A stretch of DNA of 64,000 bases from JAAFIM01 sp964467315 (GTDB lineage Bacteria > Bacteroidota > Bacteroidia > Chitinophagales > Saprospiraceae). The stretch covers positions 1 to 64,000 of the forward strand of contig CAYXSA010000007.1 in the NCBI GenBank assembly GCA_964467315.1, written 5' to 3'. This document shows positions 39,069-48,060 of this stretch, in pieces. The notes under the pieces are model-generated. The model saw only the letters and a list, made by a program, of their open reading frames with translations. It was not told the origin of the DNA and did not search any database. The translations under genes were made by a program, and so were the position numbers. Numbering within the stretch: position 1 is the first letter of the stretch; every line of letters begins with the position of its first letter.

Positions 39069-39611
39069 ATGGATACCGCCTCGCAGGTTTTAGCCCAAGA
39101 AGTGCAATGGCTACAGCGCGTGCTACAGTTCCGCTGCCAACAACGCAGCGCCGACGCGCGCACACAATCCGCCCTGCTGCCTCCCCTCATCTCGCTCAGC
39201 GTCGAGCAGGGCTACGGCGCACTCATCAACGCGCAAGGCTTCGATTTCGAGAACCGTCTGCTGCTCATACTCGCCTACGCGCCCTGCATCGCGCCCCAAC
39301 TCTTAGACCGCGAAATCGGCTTTTGGGTGCGCCAATTCGGCAACGCCACGCCCAGCGAAATGCAGCCGCTATGGGGCTTGGTGCAAGGGCAAATGTATCG
39401 CGGACTGCTCCCCACAGGCGCGCTTTTTCTGTTTCTCTGCTGCGGCGACCTCTTCGAGAGCCGCTTTGAGCTACAACGCCGCCTCCTTTACCAACAACTC
39501 CCCGTTATGAGTGAGGGCATCGTCCAACTCTCCGACGTACCCGTTTGCGAGCCGCCCATCAATGGCATTCTTTCCGTTGAAAGTAGCTATATGCGCAGTT
39601 TGATGCTGTAG
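39069..39611 (+). CDS. Stand-alone domain like the N-terminus of contractile-injection ATPases
   Basis: The product is 180 residues. The pattern (VQWLQRVLQFRCQQ, then PPLISLSVEQGYGALINAQGF, RLLLILAYAPCIAPQLLD, GQMYRGLLPTGALFLFLCCGD and the C-terminal PPINGILSVESSYMRSLM) resembles the N-terminal region of the AAA ATPases found in extracellular contractile injection loci (Afp15-like), which continues there into the ATPase domain. Here the ATPase domain is missing and the gene stops 8 bases before a family A element. It could be a truncated ATPase gene or a true single-domain protein; no sheath, tube or spike genes are visible. Family assignment is from memory of the pattern. Confidence 0.55.
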   Translation: MDTASQVLAQEVQWLQRVLQFRCQQRSADARTQSALLPPLISLSVEQGYGALINAQGFDFENRLLLILAYAPCIAPQLLDREIGFWVRQFGNATPSEMQPLWGLVQGQMYRGLLPTGALFLFLCCGDLFESRFELQRRLLYQQLPVMSEGIVQLSDVPVCEPPINGILSVESSYMRSLML

Positions 39612-39619
39612 TTTTTTTT

Positions 39620-39761
39620 GGGCGTGCCCGCGCCCCTGCCCGCCCGAAAAAACGGGCGGGCACGCCGCTTAGCGGCGCAAAAAGGGGGCGCGGTCGGGCT
39701 ATCCATTGCGAGCCGTAGCACGGCGTGCCATGCTACGGCTCTACATTGCTATCCCTCACGC
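39620..39761 (-). repeat. Family A element, copy 17
   Basis: The lower arm carries a large inserted hairpin (CCCGCCCG with CGGGCGGG) plus GCCGC/GCGGC. The upper arm is the GAGCCGTAGCA...TGCTACGGCTC type with a CGGCGTGCC centre. It separates the possible ATPase fragment from the RGS-like gene. Confidence 0.9.
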
Positions 39762-39837
39762 GGTAGGTACTCCCGACAGCACCCCATAGCAGAACAAAAA
39801 TTCTTTCCAAAACAATTAAATTCCCCCCTCCCCCATC

Positions 39838-41040
39838 ATGGCAGAAGAAATGAACGCCGAACGCGAAAGCGCCCCACAGGTCAACGACACCGCGCCCAAG
39901 CAAAAAGACCCCGCTCAAAAAGAAAGCGGCGGCTTGCGCGGCGCTTTCGGCGGCAAAAAAAATGAAGCCGCAGCTACCAACGTAGCCACCACCGCCAACG
40001 CCCAAGCCCCCCAACAAGAGCAAACCAAACAGCAAACCGCCGCCCCCAAAACAGAAGCCCCCAAAGAAAAAGAGGCGAAAACCAAAGAAGGCAGCGAAAA
40101 AACAGCCCCTACCAACGAAACCGCCCCCAAGACAGAAGCCGAAGAAGGCAGCCAAGAAGGCGAAAAAACAGAAGAAGCCAAAGCCCCCGCCTCCGTCGCC
40201 GCCCGCAATACCGCTACCCCCAAAAACGTAACTTGGAAAGACCTCCGCACGATGTTGCAGGAAAAATCCTTCCTAACCCTCCTCTATAAAGTCCAACTTT
40301 CGCCCACTTTCTTCGCTACTGTCTGCCCCAGCTCCCTCGCAGGTAAAGAAAGCGTCGTATCTCTGCTCGAAGAGATGAAGACCAAAGACGCAGCCTACGG
40401 CGCTGCCAAAGCCTTCAGCGACAAACAAACAGCCCTCCAAGAGATGCTGTCTACTACCGTCGGACTCGTGCAAACCATACAATCTATGCTCGCAGGCGCG
40501 ATAAACCCCATACAGAAAGTCGCCCTCCAAGCCTACTTGACTACCGTAAAAAATTACGGACAGTCCCTACAGCGCAAAATCGACAACAACAAAGAAACTT
40601 ACGCCTTCTTCACGGATTTCAGCGCCGCCAATAAAGTCGATGTCGAAAAAGCCCTCGTAGAAGACAAAGACTTCGCCGCCAAATTTAAAGAATTTGCGAA
40701 GAAAGAATTTGCGCTCGAAAATATCGATGCCTTCCTCGCCATCAAAAAAGGCGCTACCCCCAAGAAGTTTATCTTCTCGCAAATATACAAAGGCATTAAA
40801 GATGATGCCCCCACCGTCCAAAAAATGCTCACCGACGCAAAAGCCCGCAACAACGATAGTACCCTGATGCTCAACCTCCCCAATAAAGTCTTAGAAAAAG
40901 TTTGGCAACTCCACAAAGCTGGCAAAACAGGCGACCTCAAAGCCCTCATGGCAGGCGAAATCACCAGCGAGCTAAATAAAAATATCGCAGATACCTACTC
41001 GCGCTTCGTTTCCCAAAACTTCACAGCCGATAACGTCTAA
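39838..41040 (+). CDS. Disordered-N-terminus protein with an RGS-like segment
   Basis: The product is 400 residues. Residues 1-130 are low complexity, rich in Ala, Lys, Pro, Glu and Gln, and probably disordered. Residues 135-400 are helical. About residues 270-350 (FKEFAKKEFALENIDAFLAIKK, then IYKGIKDDAPTVQKMLTDAKA and LNLPNKVLEKVWQ) resemble an RGS domain, a fold better known in eukaryotic regulators of G-protein signalling. There is no signal peptide. It follows a domain of contractile-injection ATPase type, so it might be an effector or accessory protein of such a system; this is speculation. Terminator at 41051-41090. Confidence 0.65.
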   Translation: MAEEMNAERESAPQVNDTAPKQKDPAQKESGGLRGAFGGKKNEAAATNVATTANAQAPQQEQTKQQTAAPKTEAPKEKEAKTKEGSEKTAPTNETAPKTEAEEGSQEGEKTEEAKAPASVAARNTATPKNVTWKDLRTMLQEKSFLTLLYKVQLSPTFFATVCPSSLAGKESVVSLLEEMKTKDAAYGAAKAFSDKQTALQEMLSTTVGLVQTIQSMLAGAINPIQKVALQAYLTTVKNYGQSLQRKIDNNKETYAFFTDFSAANKVDVEKALVEDKDFAAKFKEFAKKEFALENIDAFLAIKKGATPKKFIFSQIYKGIKDDAPTVQKMLTDAKARNNDSTLMLNLPNKVLEKVWQLHKAGKTGDLKALMAGEITSELNKNIADTYSRFVSQNFTADNV

Positions 41041-41050
41041 GAAACCCAAT

Positions 41051-41090
41051 AAAAATCCCCCGTCGCCTTGCTGGCTGCGGGGGATTTTTT
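41051..41090. terminator. Bidirectional terminator between convergent genes
   Basis: AAAAATCCCCCG (41051-41062) pairs with CGGGGGATTTTT (41078-41089). It overlaps the stop codon of the minus-strand gene 41090-42049. Confidence 0.9.
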
Positions 41091-42049
41091 TATTTTTTTA
41101 CCATCTTTTTGCCGTCCCATTGCCATTTATGAACAGTAGTTTTTTCGCCCTCGCTCTGCGCAAGCGCAAAAAGCTGCATATCCGCCGTCAAAATAGGAGA
41201 GTGAATAAACTGCTCCGCATCTTCACCCTCATATTCGTAAAGGTTGGCTTGGTAGATTGGCTTCCAGCTCTGCTCCTGCTGCTCAAAAATCGAACAACGC
41301 AGCGTGTTGCTATAGATTGTTTTAAAGCCCTCTTCGCCTTCCTCCTCATTCATAGCCTCAAATTCATCGCCGTATAGTTCTATCAGGCAAATTTGCAGCT
41401 TGCCGCCATTGCTGATGACTTGGTAAATGTATCTATCCTCGCCCGTTTCTCGCTTTAGCCAAATATCTACAAAACTACCCGCAGCATAAGCCGTCGCATT
41501 TAGCTCTTCGGCAAAAGCATAATCCCCCTGCGTTTCGAGCTGAAAAGCATTGTTTTTCTCAACTGTAAATTTATGTGCTTCGCTGTCGAGATGCTTTTTT
41601 ATATCTCCAGCGACAAAATTGGCAAACAGGCTTGCGTCCATGCTCGGCGCGGGCGAAAGCTCTACGTTTTGGGCTTTTTCGTCGAGTTTTTGCCATTTGC
41701 CCTTTGCTTTTTTGCCATCGAAATTGGTAAAATCAAAGCGCTCCCGCTCCTTGCCTTCGGCATCTTTGCGGACTAGGCTTAAGTTCTTTTTTTTGGGGCA
41801 GTATTCTCCCTGCAAGGGTAATTCCTGCCCAATATGCTCATAAAAATACTCCCCATAAAAATCTATGCAACCCGTTTTTGCTTGCTCCGTCCCCGCATTC
41901 AAGCGCAGTTCCAAGCTACTTTTTCCAATTTTGCCCAGCAGCCTATAGCTAAATGGGGCGATAATTTTGTTTTCTGCCTCGTCTTGTGCCTGTAAAAGCG
42001 GCAACGCAATAGAAACGAAACAAAGCGATAGTAAAAAGCGGATAGACAT
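41090..42049 (-). CDS. Secreted protein, tandem paralog 1
   Basis: The product is 319 residues with a signal peptide (MSIRFLLSLCFVSIALPLLQAQ). It is a tandem paralog of 42122-43012: shared motifs are APFSYRLLGKIGKSSLELRL against MPFSYWLKGKIGNSDFEMLF, paired Cys and YFY/KYFY tracts, FDFTNFDGKKAKGKW against FDFTIFDGKIGSGTW, and an identical C-terminal WQWDGKKMVKK. Function unknown; an export role is likely. The two genes are 72 bases apart on the same strand, so probably one transcript. Family not recognised. Confidence 0.75.
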   Translation of the reverse strand: MSIRFLLSLCFVSIALPLLQAQDEAENKIIAPFSYRLLGKIGKSSLELRLNAGTEQAKTGCIDFYGEYFYEHIGQELPLQGEYCPKKKNLSLVRKDAEGKERERFDFTNFDGKKAKGKWQKLDEKAQNVELSPAPSMDASLFANFVAGDIKKHLDSEAHKFTVEKNNAFQLETQGDYAFAEELNATAYAAGSFVDIWLKRETGEDRYIYQVISNGGKLQICLIELYGDEFEAMNEEEGEEGFKTIYSNTLRCSIFEQQEQSWKPIYQANLYEYEGEDAEQFIHSPILTADMQLFALAQSEGEKTTVHKWQWDGKKMVKK

Positions 42050-42121
42050 AATAAAATGTATTGAGATAGAGAATGAATAGAATAATATCCCTTAGATGTG
42101 CTTTGGGGGCATTTTGGCGGG

Positions 42122-43012
42122 CTATTTTTTTACCATCTTCTTACCGTCCCATTGCCAGCGCAGGCGGGTTTCTGTGTTATTTTGGCTGCTCGTAACGCAT
42201 ATTGTGCCATTGCTGGCTACCAGTAAATCGAAAAGCATTTCTGCGCCATCGCTTAGTTTGTCTTTCTTGTATAGTTCTGCGCTATTTTTTAGCGTCCATT
42301 TGTCGCTTTTATATTCATATACGCTGTAAGCAAGGCTGGTGCTATGATAGGGGATTTGCTCGCCTTTTTCGTTGTATTCGGGTGTATAAGCATTATTATG
42401 CTGTATTTCCAGCACTTGAAGTACAGCGCTGTCAGGCAGTAGAAAAAACCCGCTATAATTGTTTTCGTATTCAAATGCACAGCCAAAGGCTATATGAGCG
42501 CCGCGTGCATAGCTTTCCACGTTGGGGCATTGCTCTCCGTAATTTTCATCTTTTATAATGGTTAATATCTGTTCGCTGGCTGAGCTTCCGTCCTTAATTT
42601 GGCTGGCTACAAAGTCTACAAAAGTTTGCCGCTCTTTAGTGCTGATGGTTTGAGCAGTGAGATTCTGGCGTTTACCATCTTTTTCCCAAGTTCCGCTGCC
42701 TATTTTGCCGTCGAATATAGTAAAGTCAAATTTTTCACCGTTTTCGCAATCAAGTTTTAAAGTTTTGTCATTGTAGCAATAATTGCCTTTAAATTCTATG
42801 GACTTCATCATAGAAGGGTAAAAATACTTGCCTTGCACACTAGCACAAGGCGTATTCTTTTGGTCGAAGCTCATATTGAATAGCATTTCAAAATCTGAAT
42901 TGCCGATTTTTCCCTTTAGCCAGTAGCTAAACGGCATGACGAATTCAGGAGTTTGGGCTTGCAATAGGAAGCTTGTAGTAACGAAAAAAACAAAGAGGTA
43001 CAATTTTTTCAT
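42122..43012 (-). CDS. Secreted protein, tandem paralog 2
   Basis: The product is 296 residues with a signal peptide (MKKLYLFVFFVTTSFLLQAQ). It is the upstream paralog of 41090-42049, with the same PFSYWLKGKIGN opening, Cys placements in CASVQGKYFY and GNYCYND, DFTIFDGKIGSGTWEKDGK and the conserved WQWDGKKMVKK end; the middle is diverged. The conserved edges with a diverged centre suggest a common scaffold with different specificity. Function unknown. Confidence 0.75.
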   Translation of the reverse strand: MKKLYLFVFFVTTSFLLQAQTPEFVMPFSYWLKGKIGNSDFEMLFNMSFDQKNTPCASVQGKYFYPSMMKSIEFKGNYCYNDKTLKLDCENGEKFDFTIFDGKIGSGTWEKDGKRQNLTAQTISTKERQTFVDFVASQIKDGSSASEQILTIIKDENYGEQCPNVESYARGAHIAFGCAFEYENNYSGFFLLPDSAVLQVLEIQHNNAYTPEYNEKGEQIPYHSTSLAYSVYEYKSDKWTLKNSAELYKKDKLSDGAEMLFDLLVASNGTICVTSSQNNTETRLRWQWDGKKMVKK

Positions 43013-43083
43013 AATGGTGATTGAATGAAAAAGTAGAAAAATAGGTTACAGGCTGAGCAAGGCGATGCCGTTTGACTTAGCTT

Positions 43084-43190
43084 GCGTGAGCGGGTGTAGG
43101 GGCGCGCCGCCTGCGGCGGCGTGGTACGGCGCATTTTTGCGCCGTACTGCAACCCCGCAACACGCGACCCCGCGAAGTGGGGGCACGCCC
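43084..43190 (+). repeat. Family A element, copy 18, degenerate
   Basis: Ends are altered (GCGTGAGCGGGTGTAG instead of GCGTGAGGGATAG) and the central ATAGCCCGACC is replaced by an AACCCCGCAACACGCGACC stretch; the final GGGCACGCCC is kept. Arms are GCGCCGCC with GGCGGCG, and ACGGCGC with GCGCCGT. Lies between divergent genes. Confidence 0.6.
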
Positions 43191-43235
43191 AAGAAAAACA
43201 CGCTACCATAAACGCAAAAAAGATAAATTTTATAT

Positions 43236-43808
43236 ATGAAATTTAAGGATAGAACGCTGGTTTTGCGCGATAGCAGCCCTATTTTGCTGCGTATGGGGCT
43301 TGCGGACGATGCGCCTGCGCTGCTGCGTGGGGTAACAGAAAACATAGCCAGTTCGCCTTTTATTCCGTTCATGGAGGGCGAATTTTCAAAGACGGAAGCG
43401 GAGGAGCGCGCTTGGATTGAGCGCATGGCAGAGCAAGAAAATGCCTTGCTTTTGCTCGCTTTTCACGAAGACAAGCTTATCGGAAACATAGATGGAATGG
43501 GCAGTACACGTCGACTTTTGCGGCATACAATTACCTTCGGTATGAGCATCTGCGAGGCTTGGCGCGGGCGCGGTGTGGGCGGCGCGCTGCTCGATGCCTT
43601 CATAGATTGGGCACGCGAACAGGCATATATCGAAAAAATTTATCTTGAACTTTATGCCGAAAATTATGCTGCGCATCGCTTATATAGCAGCCGAAATTTT
43701 GTGGAAGAGGGCAGAACGCGAGATTTTTTGCGCAAAAAAGATGGAGGATACTCCGACAGTATTATCATGTCTTTGCGGGTGAAAGAAAAAAGCCTGCTCT
43801 TGCCTTAA
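43236..43808 (+). CDS. GNAT family N-acetyltransferase
   Basis: The product is 190 residues. GNAT motif A is clear: ITFGMSICEAWRGRGVGGALLDAFIDWARE with the R-G-R-G-V-G acetyl-CoA loop, followed by motif B (KIYLELYAENYAAHRLYSSRNFVEEGRTRDF). The N-terminal RMGLADDAPALLRGV and the strand pattern fit the RimJ/RimL-like group. Substrate not predictable. Monocistronic with a strong terminator. Length is usual. Confidence 0.9.
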   Translation: MKFKDRTLVLRDSSPILLRMGLADDAPALLRGVTENIASSPFIPFMEGEFSKTEAEERAWIERMAEQENALLLLAFHEDKLIGNIDGMGSTRRLLRHTITFGMSICEAWRGRGVGGALLDAFIDWAREQAYIEKIYLELYAENYAAHRLYSSRNFVEEGRTRDFLRKKDGGYSDSIIMSLRVKEKSLLLP

Positions 43809-43819
43809 TGCAAACGAAA

Positions 43820-43855
43820 AAAAGCCATTCCGCATTTGTGAGCGGAATGGCTTTT
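43820..43855. terminator. Bidirectional terminator between convergent genes
   Basis: AAAAGCCATTCCGC (43820-43833) pairs perfectly with GCGGAATGGCTTTT (43842-43855). Serves the GNAT gene and, on the other strand, the OmpA-family gene. Confidence 0.9.
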
Positions 43856-43881
43856 AGCTATTTATTTGGCTGCGCTGCGGC

Positions 43882-46665
43882 TTATTTCACGTCGACTGTG
43901 AAGGGCACGAGCGTCAGCGGAGAGGGCGTATTGGCGAAAATTTCCAGTCCGCTGGGGTAAGCGTTTTGGACTTTGGCTTTTTTCGAGTCAAAGCGCACCT
44001 TAACGTTGCCTTTTTTGCCTGGGGCTACGCGCTTGGTGAAATCGATGATTTCGGTGCAAGAGCAAGAACCAGCGATATTTTCTACGACAAATTCTTCTTT
44101 GCCTGTGTTGGTGAATTCGAATTTGAATTCACGGACTTCGCCCATTTTGATTTGTCCCATATTGGGATTATCGAGGTCGAATTTCACGGTAGTTTTGGGT
44201 CGGTCGGCGGCTGTTTTAGCGGGTTCTACAGTTGTTTTGGTGGCATCACTAAGTTTATTGCCACCGCTCATTTTATCAGCTTTATTGTCTGTGCCTTTGC
44301 CACCGCTCATTTTGTCGGCTTTATTATCTGTATTTTTAGCCCCACCCATTTTGTCAGCTTTCGAATCCGTTGTTGTGCTTGTGGGGGTATTTGGCTTTGT
44401 ATCGTCGGGGCTGATGTCTTTCGCGTCAATGATTTTGAATTCTACGCGACGGTTCATCTGGCGACCTTCGGGGTTATCTACGCCATTGACTTCGTTGTCT
44501 GCTTTGGGTTCGCGTTTACCTAAGGCGCGAGGCACGAGGCGTTCGCGGGCGATACCTTCTTTTTCGAGCCAGTCCATAGAAGATTTGACGCGGCGAGCGG
44601 AGAGGCGGTCGTTGTAGCCATCGGAGCCTTTGCCGTCGGTGTGTCCGCGTACTTCTACGATAAGGGTAGGATTTTCTTTGAGTGTTTTGAGAACGACTTG
44701 TAGGGTATCGAGTGCGCCTTGGCGGAGGTTATCAGCGTTGAAATTAAAGAGTATATCGTAGAAGATGGGCAGTTCCATCGGCACGAGATAGAGTTTTTGC
44801 AATTCGCCTGCTTGCACTTGTGCGAGGGTCATATTGCGAACTTCTTCTTTGTAACCAGAGCGAGAGGCGACGATTTTGAATTCGCGGTCGCGGTCAAGAC
44901 CGAAGGCGTAGCGATTTTTGCTATCGGATTGCTCTTTTTTCAGTTCTGCATTGGTTTTGGGGTCGATGATAACGACGTTTACACCAGTGAGGGCTGCTTG
45001 AGTTTTGGCGTTGTAAGTTTCTACGACCAAGCCGACTTCGCGTAGTTGAGTTTTTTGCGTGAGGCTAACGGGTTTGGTAACTTCGCCGATGTCTTTTTTG
45101 AGGGTAGAGATAGGCGTAATTTGGTCGGGTTTCTCAAAACCGTCTTTTTTGGCGACAGCGGTATATTCCTTGTTGGGGGAGAGGGGGAAAGTAAATTCGT
45201 TACCTTCTTTGTTAGTTTGTTCGGCTACGACTTTGCCAGTGGCTTTGTCGATGATTTGCACTGTAGAGCCTTTGATGGGCTTGCCTGTGGTTTGGTCTGT
45301 AACACTAACGACAACATCGATATCGCAGCGGTCGGGCATGAGTACGGAGAAGATGTCGTCGCAGCAAGTTTCGCTTTTCATCGACATAGTACCAGGGCGG
45401 TTGGAAACGACATAGCCGTAACAGTCGTCTTTTCCGACTTGGTTGATAACGAAGCCGAAATCATCTACGCGAGAATTGAAGCCGAAGCCCATGTTTTCGG
45501 GTTTCGTAAATTTGCCGCTTTCGTTTTTGGATTTGAAAACGTCGAAGCCGCCGACGGTGGGGTGTCCTTGTGAGGAGAAGTAGAATACGTTTTCGCGGCT
45601 ATCGTAGAAGGGGCTGATTTCGTCGGCGATAGTATTGATTTGGTCGCCCATATTGAGGGGCTGGCGGGTGGTGCCATCGGGGTTGATTTCTGCGTACCAG
45701 ATATCGTAGCCGCCTTTGCCTCCTTCCATATTGGAAGAGAAGAAAAGATATTGTTTGCCGTCGATAACGCCTACGGAAGGTGTTTTGCAGACGTGGTTGG
45801 GCGAATTGAAATCGAGTTGGCGGGGTTCTTCGAGTACGCCGTCTTTATGAGCGCAGACAAATATGCGGCTATTTTTGAGCATATTGCCTTCGAGTTGGGC
45901 ACGGACGAAGTAGAAGATGGTATTATCGGGCGTGAATACGGGCTGTACGGCGTGGAAGCCTGCCTTTTGAAGGGCTTTGGTATTGAACTCTTTGGAGTCT
46001 ACCCATTTGCCATCGTCGCCGCGAGTGGAGGTATAGATTTTAGCGATTTTTTTGTCTTCAGGGGCTTCTTCGACGAAGATAAGGGTATCTGTACGGAGAG
46101 AAGAGTAGAAGATAACGTCGCGTCCTTGCAGGAAGGGGCCGTCTTCGGAGGAAGTTGTATTGACGGGTTTATTGAGGTTCTCGATAACGAGTGGTTCGTA
46201 GGGTTCGGGGTTTTGCATAGCCCAGCGAGCGCCTTCGATTTCTATTTCGGAGAATTTTTTCCATTTAGCGGCATCTTCGCCGTTGTAGTTTTGCATAAAG
46301 CCCATAAACTCGGTGATACATTCGTTGTATTTGCCGTTGAGTTTGAGGGTATAGGCGTATTTGTAGCGGGCGAGGGGATACTCGCCTTTGGTATCGGCTT
46401 TAAAGAGTTTGCCATACCAGTCGACGGCTTGTTTGTAGTCGCGTAGGCGGTCGTAGGTGATAGCGAGTTGATTGATGACGTAGACGTTGGTGGGGTCGTT
46501 GTCATAGGCTTTTTGATACCATTCCAGCGCGTTGTAGGTATCGGATTTTCCGAGTGATTCGTCGGCGATTTGTATCACCTTATCGGGGGATAAGGTTTTA
46601 TTGGGTTGTGCGATGACTTGGGGAGCTAAGAGCAGCCCAAATAGCGCAAGATATAGTGCTTTCAT
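43882..46665 (-). CDS. OmpA-family protein with TPR, PD40 and C-terminal DUF1573 domains
   Basis: The product is 927 residues from the ATG at 46665 (MKALYLALFGLLLAPQVIAQ, signal peptide); the frame to 46767 crosses a family A element. Order: TPR-like repeats (about 20-130), PD40-type propeller strands (about 150-450, e.g. YLFFSSNMEGGKGGYDIWYAE and VFYFSSQGHPTVGGFDVFKS), two carboxypeptidase-regulatory-like domains (about 465-640), the OmpA peptidoglycan-binding domain (about 645-755, VEVRGHTDGKG...RRVEFKI), a linker with three NKADKM-type repeats, and a DUF1573 domain (about 826-927, with SCSC). It follows the PorP/SprF gene, the usual T9SS-associated pairing. The OmpA/DUF1573 fusion is unusual to me. 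Confidence 0.9.
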   Translation of the reverse strand: MKALYLALFGLLLAPQVIAQPNKTLSPDKVIQIADESLGKSDTYNALEWYQKAYDNDPTNVYVINQLAITYDRLRDYKQAVDWYGKLFKADTKGEYPLARYKYAYTLKLNGKYNECITEFMGFMQNYNGEDAAKWKKFSEIEIEGARWAMQNPEPYEPLVIENLNKPVNTTSSEDGPFLQGRDVIFYSSLRTDTLIFVEEAPEDKKIAKIYTSTRGDDGKWVDSKEFNTKALQKAGFHAVQPVFTPDNTIFYFVRAQLEGNMLKNSRIFVCAHKDGVLEEPRQLDFNSPNHVCKTPSVGVIDGKQYLFFSSNMEGGKGGYDIWYAEINPDGTTRQPLNMGDQINTIADEISPFYDSRENVFYFSSQGHPTVGGFDVFKSKNESGKFTKPENMGFGFNSRVDDFGFVINQVGKDDCYGYVVSNRPGTMSMKSETCCDDIFSVLMPDRCDIDVVVSVTDQTTGKPIKGSTVQIIDKATGKVVAEQTNKEGNEFTFPLSPNKEYTAVAKKDGFEKPDQITPISTLKKDIGEVTKPVSLTQKTQLREVGLVVETYNAKTQAALTGVNVVIIDPKTNAELKKEQSDSKNRYAFGLDRDREFKIVASRSGYKEEVRNMTLAQVQAGELQKLYLVPMELPIFYDILFNFNADNLRQGALDTLQVVLKTLKENPTLIVEVRGHTDGKGSDGYNDRLSARRVKSSMDWLEKEGIARERLVPRALGKREPKADNEVNGVDNPEGRQMNRRVEFKIIDAKDISPDDTKPNTPTSTTTDSKADKMGGAKNTDNKADKMSGGKGTDNKADKMSGGNKLSDATKTTVEPAKTAADRPKTTVKFDLDNPNMGQIKMGEVREFKFEFTNTGKEEFVVENIAGSCSCTEIIDFTKRVAPGKKGNVKVRFDSKKAKVQNAYPSGLEIFANTPSPLTLVPFTVDVK

Positions 46666-46735
46666 GATATAGTGTGTGTCTGTGGGCAATGGTTGGTTGG
46701 GGTGGGGAGTTGGGAGGGCGCAGGCTGTTTGTATT

Positions 46736-46839
46736 GCGTGAGGGATAGGAGCGAAACCACACCGCAAGCGCGGCTTTGCCGCGCAAGGTGTGATGTAGCG
46801 GATAGCCCGCCCCCGCGCCTACGGCGCGGGGGCACGCCC
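46736..46839 (+). repeat. Family A element, copy 19
   Basis: The upper arm is CACACCGC...GCGGCTTTGCCGC...GGTGTG, a nested pair different from the GCATGC and CGAAT types, followed by GATGTAGCGGATAGCCCGCC in place of ATAGCCCGACC. The lower arm is CCCGCGCC with GGCGCGGG. Lies between the OmpA-family and PorP/SprF genes. Confidence 0.85.
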
Positions 46840-46852
46840 AAAAACAGAACCC

Positions 46853-47899
46853 TTAGAAACGGGGGCAGAAAAGAATGTCTTTAACGACGACCGTTTTAGA
46901 GAGTTTGGCGATATAAGAAACGGCGACCTCGAAGCCTTGTGCGCGTCCGTTGTTGGAGAGTTTGGAGGCATTGAAATCGTAAGCGAAGCCGAAGCGCAAG
47001 CCTTTGTAGTCTACGCCGATGCGCGCGAGGGCGGCATCGCCGACGCGATAGCCCAAGCCGAAGAGGGCGGTGAGGTCTTTCGTTTCGTTGAGATGTACGC
47101 CGAAGAGGGCTTGCAGATTGAGTTCCTGCGCGTTTGCCATGCGTTGGTAAAACGCCATCGGACGGAGTACGAATTTTTCGCCCAGCGAAATATCGAAAAT
47201 TGCGCTACCAATAAGCCCCAGAGGCATACGGCTTTCGTTGCCCAAGAATTGGTATTTGGGGCGCGTGAAGTGGTTGGCGGTGAAGCCGATTTGCATTTTG
47301 AGCTTGTCGGCGATATGCGTAAAAAGCAAGCCGCCAGAGAAGTCGGCATAAGAAGCCGCATTGTCGGCAGGCGTGTTGTCGCCTACGGGCACGTAGTTGG
47401 TCGTGCCTCCGCCTTGTATGATGCCGCTTTCAAATTGCAGCGCCGTAGCATCGATGCGATGCTGTACGATGCCGCCTTTAGCACCAATAGAAAGGCGCGT
47501 ATTGCCGCTACTGGTCAAAGAAATATGGTAAGCAAGCGAAAGCATACCGCCCAAAGTCGAGAGGTCGCCCAAGCCTACTTGGTCGCTTGTGAAGCTCAAA
47601 CCCACGCCTATCCAGTTGCGAATAGGGTTGTTTTTTACAATCGGCGCAAAGGGAATGTCTAAATAAGCCGATGGCGTTTGGTAGCCTGAGAACTTGCCCG
47701 TGCTGATACTTAAACCTGGCCATTGTGCTCTGTAAATGCCGCCGATGCGGAAAGTACCCGCGAAAGCGCCCGTGTAGGCAGGGTTGAGGTTGATGGGTGC
47801 CATGTCGAACATCGTATAGTGAATGTCCTGTGCACGCAAGCTACTCAGCCCACCCAATAATAGCAAGCAAACGAGTATTTGTTTACGTATGTTTGTCAT
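46853..47899 (-). CDS. PorP/SprF family type IX secretion membrane protein
   Basis: The product is 348 residues with a signal peptide (MTNIRKQILVCLLLLGGLSSLRAQ). The family start DIHYTMFDMAPINLNPAYTGAFAGTFRIGGIYRAQWPGL is textbook PorP/SprF, followed by the beta-barrel strands typical of this outer-membrane family (SYADFSGGLLF, GEKFVLRPMAFYQ) and a terminal aromatic (CPRF). SprF/PorP proteins anchor or aid export of T9SS substrates and adhesins. The OmpA-family gene downstream (188 bases, with a family A element between) is the usual partner. Confidence 0.93.
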   Translation of the reverse strand: MTNIRKQILVCLLLLGGLSSLRAQDIHYTMFDMAPINLNPAYTGAFAGTFRIGGIYRAQWPGLSISTGKFSGYQTPSAYLDIPFAPIVKNNPIRNWIGVGLSFTSDQVGLGDLSTLGGMLSLAYHISLTSSGNTRLSIGAKGGIVQHRIDATALQFESGIIQGGGTTNYVPVGDNTPADNAASYADFSGGLLFTHIADKLKMQIGFTANHFTRPKYQFLGNESRMPLGLIGSAIFDISLGEKFVLRPMAFYQRMANAQELNLQALFGVHLNETKDLTALFGLGYRVGDAALARIGVDYKGLRFGFAYDFNASKLSNNGRAQGFEVAVSYIAKLSKTVVVKDILFCPRF

Positions 47900-48060
47900 C
47901 TGTAGTATAGTAAAGTATTTAGCATATAGAAGTTACGAAGGATAAAGGGAGCTGCCCACTTATGTAGTCGGCGCGTAAAATTAAAGTTTTTTATCTAATT
48001 TTAAGCTATCTTTAAGCGAAGTTTTATTTTTTTGCCGCCTAAACGCTACACCAAACTACA

